Shown: one piece after another, positions 43,661 to 55,091 of the stretch
How positions within the stretch are numbered: position 1 is the first letter of the stretch
How the letters are laid out: each line of letters starts with the position of its first letter
Source: Buxus sempervirens
Lineage: Eukaryota > Streptophyta > Magnoliopsida > Buxales > Buxaceae
NCBI GenBank assembly: GCA_947561395.2
Contig: OX387185.1
Coordinates: 19,246,366-19,310,365 of the forward strand
Length of the DNA stretch: 64,000 nucleotides
Reading direction: 5' to 3'
Program-made: the position numbers and the translations under genes
The notes under the pieces: model-generated
Told to the model about the DNA's origin: nothing
The model's input: the letters and a program-made list of their open reading frames with translations, nothing else
Database searches by the model: none

Positions 43661-44694
43661 TGAAAGAGTAGAGAACTACTCTTAAGGTCCACGATCTATA
43701 ACAATTCAGAATTGAACAATGCGGAAACAGTACACACAAAATTATACGAGGAAACCTGGATCCAGATCCAGGAAAAACCTCGAGTCTATATGAGGCGACT
43801 AACCCTTCAAAATCCACTATTGAATGAAAAGACAATTACAAAGGAGTACATACTTAACCTTTACAAATTGACTCACTCAACAGCAATCCACAGTTCGAAT
43901 CCACGAACTGCTACACAGCTTGAATCCACAAGCTGCAGAACACGATCAGTCCAGATCGCAAACAATCACTTACCAGTGATCCACAGTTCGAATCCACGAA
44001 CTGCAACACAGCTTGAATCCACAAGCTGCAGGACACGATCAATCCAGATCACAGCAATCCTCTCAGAATCCACTGAGACGATCCAATGCAGTAGGAATCC
44101 ACCTACGCATCAATCAAGGCCGATCACCAGTCCAGGCAATCACACGATCAGATGAAGTTCCGAATTGAAGAAGAATCCACTGTCTTCAATTCCAGGCGAT
44201 CTATCTCAGATCTCCCCCTCACTCGATCGCCGACTCTCTAAAGAAGATTTGATCGAATCTCAAACACCTCAAGATTCGAAAAACAAATGATCCAAAGAAA
44301 AAAGTCACAATTGAAAATTACAACTCGTCTATTTAAAGAATAAAACACAGATCGCGTCGAGCGCTGGTAGCGTCGTGAAGCGATCGAAGTAGACGGCTGG
44401 TAGCGAACTCAAGTCCCGCTCAGAGTGAGTTGAATCAGTTAAACGCGCGCTGCTAGCGAGCTGCTAGCGGGAGAGTACGCGGCAGGTGCACGATCCTTGC
44501 TTTCGACACACGAATTCCCTTATGCGCTGCCAGCGGGGTGGCAGCGGCGTGGTAGCAGTGAGGTGGCACCAACTTCTTCTTCTTTACTGAATTTACTGAA
44601 TTTTCATTGTTTAATCTGCACATCTTGAAGCTTCATTAGAAACATAATTTGTCAATCATTTGCCATAACAGGAGTGTGAGTTTTCACACTTACA
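43661..44694 (-). mobile_element. 1034-bp hairpin-rich element, probably a solo LTR of unknown family
   Basis: AGGTC is duplicated at 43656-43660 and 44695-44699. On the minus strand it runs from TGTAAGTGTGAAAACTCACA to CTACTCTTTCA, so it has TG...CA ends and a 5-bp duplication like an LTR. Both ends carry hairpins: AGTGTGA/TCACACT (44673-44690) and AAGAGTAG/CTACTCTT (43664-43683). A GC-rich palindrome, CCTGGATC, CA, GATCCAGG, lies at about 43756-43773. No coding capacity or primer site is visible. A solo LTR is the best reading; a TRIM-like element or another small element is possible. Confidence 0.8.
43891..44192. repeat. Array of hairpins with a shared AATCCA loop
   Basis: On the plus strand, different stems enclose the same hexamer: CAGTTCG/CGAACTG (43891-43910, repeated 43984-44003), CAGCTTG/CAAGCTG (43916-43935, repeated 44009-44028), GATC/GATC (44037-44050), TCTCAG/CTGAGA (44061-44078), GTAGG/CCTAC (44091-44106) and GAATTGAAGA/TCTTCAATTC (44162-44192, with AATCCA at the apex). 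A variant with AGTCCA has stem CGATC/GATCG (43943-43958). Part of the array is a direct repeat of about 93 bp. Confidence 0.9.
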
Positions 44695-47385
44695 AGGTCA
44701 TATCTCACCTGCAGGTGGTCATCACATATCTCTCCTATGGGATGCAATCCAACCGGGATTACATCTCCCCAACAGGAGGTCATATCTCATCCGCAGGTGG
44801 TCATCACATATCTCCCCTGTGGGATGCAATCCAACTTGGATTACATCTCCCCCAACAGGAGGTCATATCTCATGACCTGCAGGTGGTCATCACATATCTC
44901 CCCTATGGGATGCAATCCAATCTGGATTACATCTCCCCCACATGAGGTACGCATCTCTCCCGCAGAAGGTAATCACATATCTCCCATGTGGGATGCAATC
45001 AAATTTGGACTACATCTCCCCCAAAAGAAGGTCATATCTCACCCGCAGATGGTCATCCATCTTTCCTGCAGGAAGTAATCAAATCTTATCCGTAGATGGT
45101 AACAATACTCCTTTTTGTCAAAATAGCATTTAATCCACAATCCGAATTATATTCATATGTAAAACAATTTATTCTTAACCATTCGATGTTCCAAAATTAG
45201 TTCATTAGTTTATACTCATAATGACTTGGTCTATTTATGTGATAATTAAAGGTTATGTAAGGTTATAAAGTAATTTAGAGATAAAGTTTAAGGGTAATAA
45301 GATACTTGCTTTTTATAAAGTAGTTTATGTAAATTTAGGGGTGCTCACTTAGAATAATAAGGTACTTGCTATTTTAGTAAAGAGAAATTAGAGTAAGCCA
45401 ATTTAATTAACTAATGAGGCCTAAAGGTATATAGGGTTCTTTCTCCAAATTCTATAGGATTGTTCATGTTCAATTGTTAATCCAAAGTCTTGACCCAAAA
45501 TCAGTTCCTCAGTTTATTGATCATAATATTTCGTTTAGTATAGAAAAATATGCCTACATGATACCCGATTCAGTGTTAAAAAAGTGTTTCAATCATATAG
45601 GAAGTTGGACCCATAGCACACGCTAAGGTGCGGGTCTAATAGTGTATTAATTATATCAATATAAAATTTGCATTGATTAATGGTAAGGTGGGCTTGTTTT
45701 AAAGTAATAATAATTAATTAAGGTTTGGTTAAAGTGTCAAGAGTTATTGAGGTTTGAATTTAGTGGAGGAGAATTTACGTATATAAATTAATTTACCTTG
45801 GGTTAAGCATTAGAAATTATTATGGTTTGGTGATGGTCAAAAAGACAATAGAAAGTTATTAAGTTTTAGTTTAATTCAATAAAGTAAAAGTCAGTTTAAG
45901 GAATTTCCCTAATAACCATCTCAGATCACTAAACTTGAATTTGCTAATATTTGACTCAAAATGATCCCCATTTCTAGTTTTTCTCTAATCCATATCATAA
46001 ATTTATTCCACCATAATTTCCTATGATCACCTAAGTGCTACACATTTTTTAATTAACTCATTTCATAAGGTTTAATAGGCTAAAACCCAAAATATACTCA
46101 ATAGATAAACTAGTTGCACAATACAGAACCTAAAGGGAGTGCCTACCTTGGGCACCTAGGCTGCCCTGGGCGCCCAGCCAAATTCCCAGAAATTTTACAT
46201 GGGCGCCTACCCAGGGCAGGTGAGCGCCCCTGGGCACCCTTGAGCGCCCAACCATTTTTTTACATGAGTTATTTTGAACGTGCAGCAACTACAAGTTCTC
46301 AAAGTCTGACTTAATTTCTTTCCCCCAAATCACTTCCAACACATTAAAATCAACTATAGAAACCTTCTAAACACAATTGAATTTAATCGAATAAAAATTA
46401 AATCAACTCATAATTTAGACGCTCAAAGAATCAAACAGAGATGTAATTTTTGTTCAAGCAGAAATCATGCATTGATCGAGTAATCATTAGCTAAAATTCA
46501 GTAAAACAACGATGAAAAGGGCGTGTTACCTACCTCTTTTCGTACAATTTTCTCCTTCTTCCTCTAACCAGCGACTTCTTCTCCTCTTCACAGACACGAA
46601 ACACTTTGGGAATGATGAGAAACCATGGGTCCACTCTCTTTCTCTCTTCCTCCTTCTTTTCTCGGTCTCCCTCTCTCTCTCGTTTGTTGTCTCTTTCTCT
46701 GCAGCCTCCAAACGCCAACACCAAAAACACACACACGAATACAATTGATATTATTAAACCCTATTTTTATTCTCTATGATCCCACGCATCACAGTACTAT
46801 CGAGTTCTATAATTATCCACCAATTAGATTTAATAATGACCTTTAATCCATACTTACCTCGATATCTCACGATCCAACTGTCAGATCTACGCCAAACTCT
46901 TGATCTCCACTATCCACGTGATCATCTATAATTATAATTAAAATCCCTCAATAAAATTTCTCATCTCCTTAACTTAAGGCTCCAAATCGACTATATTTAC
47001 TATTATGCCCTTATTCCACTTAATAAGCTATAAATATCATCGTTAATAGGCAATCTAACCCCAACTTAAATCTATCATCATTTCTCAAGCCTAATAATAA
47101 TTTAATTAATGTATTTAATTATTTACCGATAATTAATATGAATTTACCAAAATACCCTTCTCTTGATAATTTTATATCTACGCATTTGATTTCTTCCAAA
47201 ATTTCTAAATTTATTCTCTTTGTCATTCTTAGTCCATTATACATCCCGAATGAATTATAAGTTCCCCAAATAATATGCTATATATTAAATCTCCAATTTT
47301 ATTTTAACAAATCCATTAACATTCCAAATATTCATATTTAATTTTTATTTATTTATTTGCTGAAAATTCGGGGTTTTATACTCTG

Positions 47386-48312
47386 GTGCACTTCTACCCA
47401 TTCGAAGAACCTGAGTTCTTCTACCCCTCTCCCATTCCAGACCTTAACCCATCCGCCCTCAACATTTTGACATGATGGATGTTCCGCCACATGATCTAAC
47501 CGCCCTCTCATTTGAACCTCCCACTCTCAACCTCTCACAACTCCACCTTGAACCACCATCCTACAATGCCATATCCCCGCCTTACCCAATCCGACCCATC
47601 TACCACCAATCCATTGAAGCAGAGATTGACCAGATCACTCAATCTGGGCGATACGTAAACACTGACCCTCCACCTACACCAGAGGGAGAGATGGAAGAAG
47701 AAAGAAGAAGAAGGGAGAAAGGGAAGGACGTGGTAATGGATCTACCACAAACCCACAAGAAAAAGGGGAAAGCCATGGAGGAGGAGATCACTGACCTCCA
47801 TGACAATGTCTACATACCGGAGTACGACCTCCTTCAACAGCTAAACAAGGTCCCTGCTTAAATCTCCATAATGCGTCTCTTGATAGATTCCGACAATCAC
47901 AGAGAAGCACTGATGAAGGTCCTGGGCGACGCTAATGTGCCAGAGAATATAAGCCCTGAACAGCTGGAAGCGGTTGTGTCGGTGATCATGGCACCAAAGG
48001 CCATCTCCTTCTCTACAGTGGATCTGCCATCTGAGGGGTGCGACCACACCAAACCTTTGTACATAACAGTGAAGTGCTTTGATCTCATCGTAAGACAGGC
48101 AATGATTGACAACGAGTCGGCACTGAACATATGCCCAATAAGGACCTTCCACAATTTGAAGCTGAATCCCTCGCTGATCAAACCCAGTACAACAATGTTA
48201 GGGGATTTGACAATGCCAGGAGAGAATCCTTGGGGGAGGTCACCCTGACAATCATCATTGCAGAAAGGCTCTTTGCTCTGGCCTTTGAACTCATGGATAT
48301 CAACGCCCCCTT
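47386..48312 (+). pseudogene. Ogre protease region
   Basis: Resumes after the solo LTR with a Pro/Ser-rich linker, a charged segment (EMEEERRRREKGKDV), ITDLHDNVYIPEYDLLQQLN and LRLLIDSDNHREALMKVL. The aspartic protease follows with GCDHTKPLYITVKCFDLIVR and its active-site block, which here reads MIDNESALNICP. The family has Asp-x-Gly at this site, so the Gly is replaced by Glu, a single G-to-A change. Stops at 47859-47861 and a frameshift near 48130-48200 break the frame. The protease would process the Ogre polyprotein; this copy is inactive. Confidence 0.75.
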
Positions 48313-50332
48313 TTAACTTACTTATTGGGAGGCCCTGATTGCATTAGGTTGGGGCAGTACAATCCTCTTTCCATAGAATGGTCTGGTTCATCTCTGGAAA
48401 TGAGCTAATCATGGTGCATGTTGAAGACCACAGGGAATTCGAAAGGGTCGGGGTGCCCTATGTTGATTATGAACTGCCCACCTCACTAAATTTCTAGGCT
48501 ATGGAAATGGTATAGGTAAACCATATTCTCGCGTCTGAGCAGAGACATCAATTGCCCAGAAGAAGAAGTGAGATGTTTGGCGTTGCTGATTGCGCCAATT
48601 GGGGCCTAAGAGCCGGGGAATGACTGGGCAAGTACAAGCAAGGGGTTAAGGCGGTCATCCAATCATACGAACAGACCACTGGATTTGGGCTTGGATTCGA
48701 TCCACAACCTAAAGATTATTCTAGACTCTTTGGAAGGCGCGCCGAAAGGAAAAGGGCCAAGGCTAAAGGAAGAGACCCACACTGGCCTATATGCATGCAC
48801 GGAGAACTGTACCACCGTTTCACCAATATGGAACGGGAGGTCGCCATGTCGCTATAGAACATAGTTGCCCAGGGCTGGGGTGATGAGTTCCTACCTTCCC
48901 CTGCTCAGGAAGGAAACTACTTGCAACGACTAGCTCAAATGCTTTGGGAAGAGCCATTGTCCCTTGATATGGTCGGAAACGTAGTAGAATTGGACCCACT
49001 AGCCCTTGACTGGTCTCCGGATGGCCTACTTGTGCTCTTTGCCTTGGAGTCAGCAGAAGATGTTAGCATCACCTTCCCTCCACCTGCCAAACCACTGATC
49101 CCCAAAGGAGTACCCATCAATCCTGTGGTCATAAGGGAAGAAGTGCCACCTCCCGCTCCCGTGGAAGAGTCCAAAGAAAAAGAGGGTCCAATCATGTACA
49201 TCTGCATGATGGAAAGCCAGGGAAGCTCAGGAGTGCCCAACCAAAGGTCCAGGTCTCCACCTTCTCCACCCCCACAAGTCGAAAACCCCAGGACTCAAGA
49301 TGGGCTAGGCCAGATGTTTCAGGACATGCCCCATGTGATAGGGCTGGTTCCTACAGAGATGTACCATGAGACTTATGGTAAGTGAGCGCATGAAACTCTC
49401 TGGACAACTGGACTAAGGGCACCACCCATAGCGCCCGCTTCTGCTGTGTCGCCAAGATCGGACTTGGCACATCTGGTCACTGTCGCTTACATACCACCCG
49501 GCACGGAGATCCCGACGGTGCTTCCCATTAGATCAACATCGTGGAGGAGGCCGTTGCCAGAGTATGATCCCAAGTCGAAGGAAAGCTAGAACAAGCCAAC
49601 TGGTGTAGCTAATGACCCTATCTGCATATCATCAGATGGAAGCACCAACATGGTCCTGATTGGGGAGGCTGAACTGGAGGAGATAACCGCGATCAACAAA
49701 AAGGACAAATCACCTCTGGAGAATTGGAGCACTGTGCCCTTTGCAACCAACAAAGCCAATGTTTCAAAGGGGGTTTCCTCCACCTCTAAAATCTCTATTG
49801 TAGCAGCTGCTAAGTTTTTTAATGAATATCTGAATGATTCCTATTATTTGCATGCGTATGATAATAATAACAAAAATAACAAGAAATCTGAATCTTACAG
49901 TCTTAGTACCAATCCCAACACACACCCAGAAAAGTCAGAGCACGGGATAGACAGTAAGACTGTCATAATTGAACAAAAAGAAAAAGAAATTGAAACCCTT
50001 GGCACTGAGCAGCCAATTGAATAGGCAATAATAAAAGAAAAGCATGAGCCAGTGTTCAATGCTGAAAATGAGCAAGGACTCGACAAATTAGACTGGGACA
50101 CTTGCCCACTGCAGCAAGAGGATTCAGACATCGTCCCCTGTAAGTCTTCCGAGCATGAGGACGACAATGAATCATGGGAGACTCCACCTGATATCCAATT
50201 TGCTTTGGAAAGGCATGAAAAGGGTCTCCAGGCAAACATTGAGGAAACTTAACCTATTGATATAGGTGAAATAGCATAATGAAAGGTACTCCAAATTGGT
50301 AAAAAGCTGTCACAATTATTGAGAAAGCAGAC
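48313..50332 (+). pseudogene. Ogre protease-RT linker region
   Basis: Decayed coding sequence. Fragments such as GRDPHWPICMHGELYHRFTN (about 48766-48830), RLAQMLWEEPLSLDMVGNVV (48924 on), ALDWSPDGLLVLFALESAED and the acidic stretch at 50052-50250 belong to the long linker that Ogre/Tat polyproteins have between protease and RT. Many stops are present. In pea and related Ogre elements an intron lies in this region; I could not define one here. The related LTR at 50333 interrupts the sequence just before RT, and the frame rejoins at 53804. Confidence 0.6.
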
Positions 50333-51384
50333 TGTGCGCATGATCGCACGGGTGGGCGTGCTTCCTAAAGGGTAATTCGAGAAGGTTGGAGTCGCTACTG
50401 CCTGATGGGGTGCAGGCAGACACTTGGGTGCCTAGGTTTGTCTAGTAGGCGGTCTGCGGCTTGAGATTCTAAGTAGGGTCTCAGTTATGGTCCGGGGAAG
50501 TCCGTAGACACCCCGGTCCGCCCCGTCAAATGACGGGTCCCATGGGTTTCCTAGTTTGAGTCAACTTGGTTTTGTCTACTCACCCAATTCCTTAATCCAA
50601 AGCATGTATATTTGGTTAAGTCTTGGTGGGACCACATGTTTGGTGTAGGTCCCTTTAATTGATTTTATCTTTCTTACTCAAATGATCTGGGTCTGGAGTG
50701 TGGGCCCCATTGGAAGGCCCACGGATACCAATTTGGGCTTTAGTGAAAGCCCAAGTCCCGTTTGGGGTTACGTTGGATAACCCCTTTCGGTCTTGGTTGG
50801 TTTAGTTGATTTTATTTAAGGTTTGATCCAAAGAGTTTAAGGTTTTATGCTTGGTGGGCCCAGATGGTTTTGTGGGCCCATTGGGTGGGCCACACAGTGG
50901 TTGCCTTGATACTTTAATTATCATTGTTTAGTCTTTTCAAAAGGGCTAGGCATGGGCTTGGGGCCCATAACCTAGGTTTGAGCTTGAAAGCCCAAGGCAT
51001 TGGGGTTGGGGCTAATGGATCCCCTCCTTTGGTTTGTGGGCTTCCCTTGAAGGGAGCTGGGCCCGATAGACCCAAGCCCATGGTCGGGGCCAAACCACAC
51101 CTAGGCTATCCAACATGTTTCAAATTGGGCTTTTGGTGGACCTCAAATGGTGTGGCCCACTTGATTTGTTTAATTATCTTTCTTAAGTTCAAATGAGCTA
51201 GTTGGACTGGGTGGACTCCGTTGGAGGGCCCACAGTTCTCAAGCTGGACCCGTTGGATCCAAGACCCATGCCGAGTCTCGGTTTGACCAAAAAACCCTAT
51301 TGGATGGTTTGGTTTAATTGAAAAAAGGCTAAAGATTATCAAGGAAAACAAAATATGCATTTTTTGTATTTTTCTGGGTGTATC

Positions 51385-51485
51385 CAAAATTATATTTCGA
51401 ATACACTTAAAAAATCAATGTATCCAAAATATGGTTTCGGATACACTAAAAATCAATCTATCCGAAATATGATTTCGGATACACT
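51385..51485. repeat. Inverted-repeat cluster of LTR C
   Basis: Three units share GTATCC(G/A)AAA: near 51379-51405, at 51419-51445 (one mismatch) and at 51459-51481, where TATCCGAAAT and ATTTCGGATA pair perfectly around ATG. The relative position in the LTR matches the downstream clusters at 20246 and 32037. Confidence 0.85.
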
Positions 51486-52860
51486 AAAAATCCTGCTTGA
51501 TTGACTTGAGTTGTTGGTCAAGCTTAAAAAATTGTTTTTTTGCAATTTTTGTCGGGAGCTTGGGTTCTCTGGCTTCTTGGGCTTTCTAAGGCTTGTGTGG
51601 GCCCCTGTGTGGGCCCACAGTGGTTCAGGCAAAGGTGTTGAGCCCCATTTGGCTCCTTTCATCACTTTCAAGCCAATGGTAGAGAGGTTTTAGGCTTGGT
51701 GCCTTCCCTCCTTTAATCTGAAATTCAGAAGCTCAAATAGGGACCTTATGTGTCCCTATTTTGGTATCGGAGGCATCCTACCCTCTCCCATGAGGAGAAG
51801 AGAGGAGGTGACCCGGTTGGTCTAAGCCTCGGTCCATACAGCCAAACCATTTGCATGCTAAAGACACTCACATAGGCCACGCAATGTAAAGATAAGCTAA
51901 ACAAATGATAAAGCATGCTTCAAGTTAGTGATAGAAGGTGGGTGCTCATTCATGCTTCCATGCTAGTGAACTAAGACTAAAGAGAAGGATTGTGCATCCT
52001 AGGTGCACTTGCACGTGTGCATGCATTGAGTGGTGTGAAGAGGGGATGGGAGCATGCTAAGCACAAAACAGTAGCAAGGTGGAACACAAATACTTTAGGG
52101 TGCAAGACACCTAGCCCTATGCAAACATGAATCCTACCAAAACAAAGAGGTTAAGATGGCAAGCAGGGCATTAGATGTAGAGAAAAAACCATTAAAGAAA
52201 GGATCATGGGGGGATTAAAGGATACATAGGATTGAGAGAGGAGGGGAACATGCTCCCCTTTTCAATAATGCAAAGCTATGAAAAATGGATGAAAAGGTGT
52301 ATCCAAACAACACTTTATACGTCATGGATGATCTCTCCTCCCATCCTTCATGCTAGGCCCCTTCCCCTTACCATGGGAAGTTATTTTTATGGAGGGAATA
52401 AAGAGAAATATGGAAGAGAGGAGAGGGAAACAAGCTTACAATGCAAAGAACAATATATATATATAAAAAAAAAAGCATGCTCATATTCAAATGATTTTCA
52501 CATATGTTAAAGGAATCATGCCTAGGAGCCTTACCTTGGGGTGTAGAGGTCTCCTTGAGTTGTATGGAGCTCCTTGGAAGCTAGGACAGCCAATGGGAGC
52601 ACCTCCTTCAAGTTCTACAGCGTCTCCTTGGTGTTCCTCTTGGCTCAAGATGAAGAGAAAGAGGGTAGAGAGAGGTTTAGAAGGGTTTGGAGGGTTAGGA
52701 GACCATGGAGGAAGGGGTAAGGAGGGCTTTTTCTCTCGAGAAGAAGGGTGAGAGCTTGGGAGAGATGGGAGCGGTCTTGGAGAAGAAAAATGAGCCAACC
52801 TGCCCCATATGTATGGGCTTTTTAAAATGGGCAATGCATGGAAGATGCATGCATACATGA

Positions 52861-52925
52861 GGGGAGAGAAAGAGAGAGAGAGAATTTATGCATGGGGTGA
52901 TGCATGAGTGTGGTGCATGATGCAT

Positions 52926-52993
<68 letters not shown>

Positions 52994-53185
52994 TTGATGC
53001 ATGGGTGATGTGTGATGCATGGGGGATGCACATGGGGAACATTAATCATGAGAGAGAGAGAGAGAGGGGTGTATGCATGATACATGCATTGGTGCTCATG
53101 GGAGAGAGAGAGAGAGGTGTATGCATGATGGGATGCACATGCATGCACATGGGGAACACTAACCATGAGAGAGAGAGAGAGTAAA
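52861..53185. repeat. (AG)n microsatellites with ATGCAT palindromes
   Basis: The longest pure run is 52929-52990, about 31 units. Shorter runs lie at about 52868, 53050, 53102 and 53168, separated by stretches rich in ATGCAT and CATGCATGCA. The Ser-Leu frames on the minus strand are products of the repeat. Confidence 0.9.
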
Positions 53186-53808
53186 TCTTGATATTTGCAG
53201 ATTGGCCCCTGAGCTATTTTCTCATCAATTTGATATTCACAGATTCATCCCTAGATAATTACAGATTCATCCCTGAGATATTTTAGAACTTTTGATATTT
53301 ACAGATTAATCCCTGAGATATTTTTAGCATTTTGGATGTCCTAAGATATTTTTGAATGTCCTGATATTTAAGGATTTGCCCCCGACACCTTTTTCTGCTG
53401 TTTTCTCTGTTGTTTTTGCCACGTGGGCAGTTTTTAGGGTTTCTTGTTTTTCTCATAACTTATTATCCGGGACTCCGATTTGAGCAAACTCAGTTGTGTT
53501 GGAATCGTGTCAGGATGACCTATCCACTGGGATAAGTTTGGGCAGCTGATCTGGGGTATAGCAGAAAGTCAATTTCTGCTCCCCCTCAAGTTTGACCAGC
53601 TCATAACTTCTTCATCCGGACCCCGATATGAGCAAACTCAGTTGCGTTAGAATTGTGTCGGAATTTCCTAATCATAGGGAAGAAGTATGGTGACAAATTT
53701 GAACCTGATCAACAGGTCAACTTTTGTCCCCTTAGGGTTTGACTTTTCAGCTAGGGTTTGTATTTTAGCACATTTTGGTTTAATCAAAATTTGGGTGCTT
53801 ACACAGAT

Positions 53809-55091
53809 GATTGAATTTTTAAAGTCTTATTCTGACGTGTTTGCATGGTCATACAAGGATATGCTCAGGTTAGACACAAACTTGGTTGTGCACCGGTTAG
53901 CAACAAAGTCTGAGGCCACACTTGTGAAGCAGAAATTCAGACACACAATGCCAGAATGGGCTCTTAAGATTAAGGAAGAGGTCACTAAGCAACTAGATGC
54001 CGGCTTCCTGCAGGTAACAGATTATCCAGAGTGGTTAGCAAACATCGTGCCAGTTCCCAAGAAAGATGGAAAGGTCAGGATGTGTGTTGACTATAGAGAT
54101 TTGAATAGAGCAAGTCCGAAGGACGACTTTCCATTGCCACACATTGACGTACTGGTCCACAATACAACGACGCATTCGATGTTCTCATTTATGGACGGGT
54201 TCTCTGGTTACAACCAGATAAGGATGGCACCTGAAGACATGGAGAAAATATCCTTTATCACACACTGGGGCACTTACTGCTACCGTGTGATGACGTTCAG
54301 ACTAAAGAATGGGGGTGCTACATATCAACATGCAATGACTCTATTATTCCACAACATGATGCACAAATAAATGGAGGTATACGTGGATGACATGATCGCA
54401 AAGTCGAAAGAAGAAGAGGATCATTTGATGAACCTTGGAAAAGTGTTTGATAGACTCAAAAAGCACAAGCTCAGGTTCAATCTGAACAAATGCGTATTTG
54501 GAGTCACTTCAGGGAAGCTTCTCGGATTCATTGTTGGGAAACAAGGAATTGAAGTTGACCTTGTCAAAGCAAAGGCAATGCTGGAGATTCCTCCTCCGTC
54601 GACAGAAAAGGAAGTAAGAGGTTTCCTGGGCAGATTGCAGTACATTAGTCGGTTCATTGCCAGATGACTCCCGTGTGCGAACCGATATTTAGGCTGCTAA
54701 AGAAGGACAACCCTATGGTTTGGAATGAAGACTATCAAGTGGCATGCGATATGATCAAGGCATATCTGATGAGTCTGCCAACATTGGTCTCGCCAGTCCC
54801 AGGGTGACCCTTGATCATTTATCTAACAGTCTCAAAGACAGCTGTAGGATGTGTGCTAGTACAACACGATGAGAAAGGAAGGAAAGAACAAGCAATGTAC
54901 TATCTGAGCAAGAAGTTCACTAACTTTGAAGTAAGATACACAGTGCTTGAAAAGATGTGTTGCGCTTTGGTCTGGGCGGCTCAGAAGCTCCGACACTATT
55001 TGCTTAGCCACACAGTCCTACTAATCTCAAATCTCGATCCAATGAGATACGTCTTTGAGAAGTCGATCTCCACTGGAAGAGTGGCTAGATG
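53809..55091 (+). pseudogene. Ogre reverse transcriptase and first RNase H
   Basis: Starts MIEFLKSYSDVFAWSYKDM, the usual lead into Tat RT. Landmarks follow: VPVPKKDGKVRMCVDYRDLN, RASPKDDFPLPHIDVLV, FMDGFSGYNQIRMAPEDMEK and the catalytic YVDDMIAKS near 54380. A stop at 54368-54370 precedes YVDD. After the thumb (VRGFLGRLQYISRFIA) a one-base deletion near 54661 and a stop at 54805-54807 break the frame. RNase H 1 then reads VGCVLVQHDEKGRKEQAMYY and LEKMCCALVWAAQKLRHYLL. The Tekay solo LTR at 55092 cuts it shortly before the end of the domain, and the frame rejoins at 59456. Confidence 0.85.

Larger units (their letters stand above)
43462..45080. repeat. Tandem repeats of about 80 bp, split by the hairpin element
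   Basis: Units with ACATCTCCCCC, AACAGGAGGTCA, TGGTCATCACATATCTCCC and GGGATGCAATCC occur at 43462-43655 and continue at 44695-45080. They are the same family as 261-640 in copy 1. The hairpin element at 43661 is inserted in one unit, at AGGTC. Confidence 0.8.
42680..47380 (-). mobile_element. Tekay-type solo LTR, copy 7 (minus), carrying a 1-kb insertion
   Basis: CTCTG is duplicated at 42675-42679 and 47381-47385. The left end is TGTAACGCCCC; the right end is GGGGTTTTATA, with the terminal CA changed to TA. Without the insertion at 43661-44694 it is about 3.66 kb. On the minus strand it has a TATA-like ATAAAAATAG (about 46763), donor AAGAG/GTAGGTAACAC (intron from 46533), hairpin GAGATATTCGTATCTC (43040-43055) and acceptor GCTTTTCAG (ends 43010). 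It contains about 80-bp tandem repeats shared with copy 1. Confidence 0.93.
50333..53803 (-). mobile_element. Solo LTR of a related Ogre/Tat family (LTR C, minus)
   Basis: The left end is TGTGCGCATGATCGCACGGG and the right end GGGTGCTTACA, giving a minus-strand LTR that begins TGTAAGCACCC and ends GCGCACA. CAGAC (50328-50332) and CAGAT (53804-53808) are the near-matching target copies. The RT frame is restored by taking the latter. It is 3471 bp. On the minus strand it has a TTTTAAAAAG promoter-like box (about 52825), donor CCAAG/GTAAGG (intron from 52534), hairpin units (51385-51485) and a primer-like box TAGCGACTCC (50388-50397). A long (AG)n tract replaces the U3 inverted repeats. No gene is present. 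Confidence 0.88.

Noticed and set aside
52695..53166. Long Ser-Leu open frames on the minus strand
   Set aside because: Produced by the (AG)n microsatellite.
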